Shown: positions 62,747-64,000 of the stretch, one piece after another
Numbering within the stretch: the first letter of the stretch is position 1
How the letters are laid out: every line of letters begins with the position of its first letter
Origin: Rhodospirillales bacterium
Lineage (GTDB): Bacteria > Pseudomonadota > Alphaproteobacteria > Micavibrionales > Micavibrionaceae
Assembly (NCBI GenBank): GCA_020638295.1
Contig: JACKIU010000002.1
Location: forward strand, 62,001-126,000
Length of the DNA stretch: 64,000 bases
Reading direction: 5' to 3'
The notes under the pieces: model-generated
What the model saw: only the letters and a program-made list of their open reading frames with translations
Database searches by the model: none
What the model was told of the DNA's origin: nothing
Translations under genes and position numbers: made by a program

Positions 62747-64000
62747 AGAGAGCGTAAAATTTCAGGAATCATATCAATCAGGTCAGAAGCCACCAGTCCG
62801 GCTCCGAATTTCAACGCCGCATCCCCATGCATCCAGACTGCCGCGCAAGAGGCTTCAAACGGAGGCATTCCTTGCGCCATCAGCCCCGCAATCATCCCCG
62901 CCAGCACATCACCTGACCCCGCCGTGGCCAAATACGGCGATGCATGCGTATTGATAACCGCCCGCCCGTCCGGATGGGCAATCACCGTATCGGCCCCTTT
63001 CAGAACGATAACCGCACCGATCTGCGCCGCCGCCGCCCGTGCCTTCTCAAGCTTCGCACCCGTCAAATCAGGAAAAGCCCGGGCAAATTCGCCCTCATGC
63101 GGAGTCAGAACGTAAAAAACGTCCCTCTCCCATCCCTCCCCCCCTTGGGGGGGAGGATTCAGGTGGGGGGGTAAATCATTGAGGGCATCCGCATCTAAAA
63201 CCGTCGGCACATCACTCTCATAATCCGGTTTCACACTTAAACCACCCGGCCCGTAAAGCCGCGCCGACACGCGCTCTGCCTGTTCGCCTTGATCATAAAC
63301 CAGAATATGCGCAGACAAGCCGGCCCGGTAAACATCGCCCGTCCCTTCGGTGCAATTACGCTCACCAGCCCCGCACCAATCCGCGCACAGGCTTCCGCCG
63401 CAAGACGCGTCGCTCCGGTCAACTTCGGTGCTCCATAAATTTGTGCCGCACCGCTGTCATATTTATGAGCATACGGCATTTTATCCGGCCACGCCGCCAG
63501 CCATAACGCAGGCACATTCTCTAATGCCTCATGCTCAAAATCCGCCGTAATCCCGATATCGGCCACACGCACATCGCCACAAAATGCCGCCCCCGGCATC
63601 AACACATGACCCAGCTTCTTCCGGTGAAACGTAATCGTAAAATCAGCCTGCAACGCATGCTCATCGACCTCGCCTGTATCCCCATTCACCCCCGATGCGA
63701 TATCGACCGCGACCACCGGGCACTCCACCCGATCAAAAACATCCGCAACCGGCGTTTTCAACACACCTTTAAATCCCGTCCCGAAGACCGCATCAACGAC
63801 CAGATCGGCCTCGCCCACCTCAATATCCTCAAAACGAACCGTCTCACCCCACCACTGATTATAGGCCTTGAGCGCATCGCCTTTAAGGCTTTCGCCATTC
63901 ATCAGACACGCACACACAACTTCCCGCTTGGCCTTGCGCAGCAGCTCCGCCACCACAAACCCGTCCCCGCCGTTATTTCCCGGCCCGCACAGCACCACAA
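62731..64000 (-). pseudogene. nnr: bifunctional NAD(P)HX epimerase/dehydratase, frameshifted and cut by the window edge
   Basis: Repair enzyme for hydrated NAD(P)H. The N-terminal epimerase part (GPGNNGGDGFVVAELLRKA, VDAVFGTGFKGVL, VDIASGVNGDTGE) is in the frame 63998-63237; the C-terminal ADP-dependent dehydratase part (LTPHEGEFARAFPD, VLKGADTVIAHPDG, GSGDVLAGMIAG) is in the other frame, ending at 62731. The two frames overlap near 63340. Adding one G in CCG(G)AAGG at about 63344-63352 restores the reading APEGTGDVYRAGLSAHILV, so this is a single-base deletion or a sequence error. A C/G-rich palindrome (63135-63156) is translated as LNPPPQGGEG inside the dehydratase, and the last residues come from the palindromic element at 62660-62746. 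The 5' end lies outside the window. Confidence 0.88.
63135..63156. repeat. C/G-rich palindrome inside nnr
   Basis: Perfect 10-bp arms (CCTCCCCCCC and its complement) around a TT centre, followed by a second G run at 63164-63171. A dispersed repeat of this look is common in many alphaproteobacteria. It is in frame within nnr, after the conserved ALNDL and before DVFYVLTPHEGE. Confidence 0.85.

Overview
The window is chromosomal DNA of an alphaproteobacterium. Evidence: the block rpsB-tsf-pyrH-frr-uppS-cdsA-dxr-rseP-bamA-ompH-lpxD-fabZ-lpxA-lpxI-lpxB; LpxI rather than LpxH for lipid A; the chain nuoN-birA-coaX-rnj-DUF1467-proS-lolC-lolD-dnaE behind complex I; and a tig-clpP-lon-hup protease block. 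GC is close to one half by eye. The exact lineage cannot be fixed from the sequence. A Micavibrio-like or other deep-branching group is only a guess.

Layout. 1-900: 3' part of citrate synthase. 916-16153 (minus): translation-factor, isoprenoid, outer-membrane-assembly and lipid A genes, read from a recognisable promoter upstream of rpsB. 16303-27224 (minus): dnaE, lolD, lolC, proS, a small envelope-type gene pair, RNase J, pantothenate kinase and biotin ligase. 27231-50540 (minus): all fourteen nuo genes in order A to N, but split by unrelated genes: nuoF / {two hypothetical genes, purQ, purSL} / nuoG / {M23 peptidase, MazG-like} / nuoH / {two small genes} / nuoI / {PagL} / nuoJ-K / {small ORF} / nuoL-M-N. 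50644-55656: a hypothetical gene, tRNA-Asp, alanine dehydrogenase, succinate-semialdehyde dehydrogenase, ispG, tRNA-Val. 55733-62648: hup, lon, clpP, a P-loop NTPase gene split by an IS630-type element, tig, tRNA-Leu. 62731-64000: nnr, frameshifted and running off the window.

The unusual side of the window is its repeats. (1) About nine palindromic elements with GTCAT...ATGAC ends lie between genes and also inside reading frames: three in frame in purSL, one supplying the signal peptide of a secreted protein, one supplying the last codons of nnr. A separate C/G-rich palindrome lies inside nnr. (2) A second class consists of short tandem units arranged as inverted arms. One copy encloses a 23S-IVS (four-helix bundle) gene wedged between frr and uppS and overwrites the uppS start. 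Three copies without a gene sit at 19711, 21736 and 43857. (3) Two structured leaders stand out: a perfect 15-bp inverted repeat in front of purSL, and mutually exclusive hairpins between rpsB and tsf.

Most genes are housekeeping and assigned with high confidence. Several short accessory genes have no recognisable family and are described only by what can be seen.
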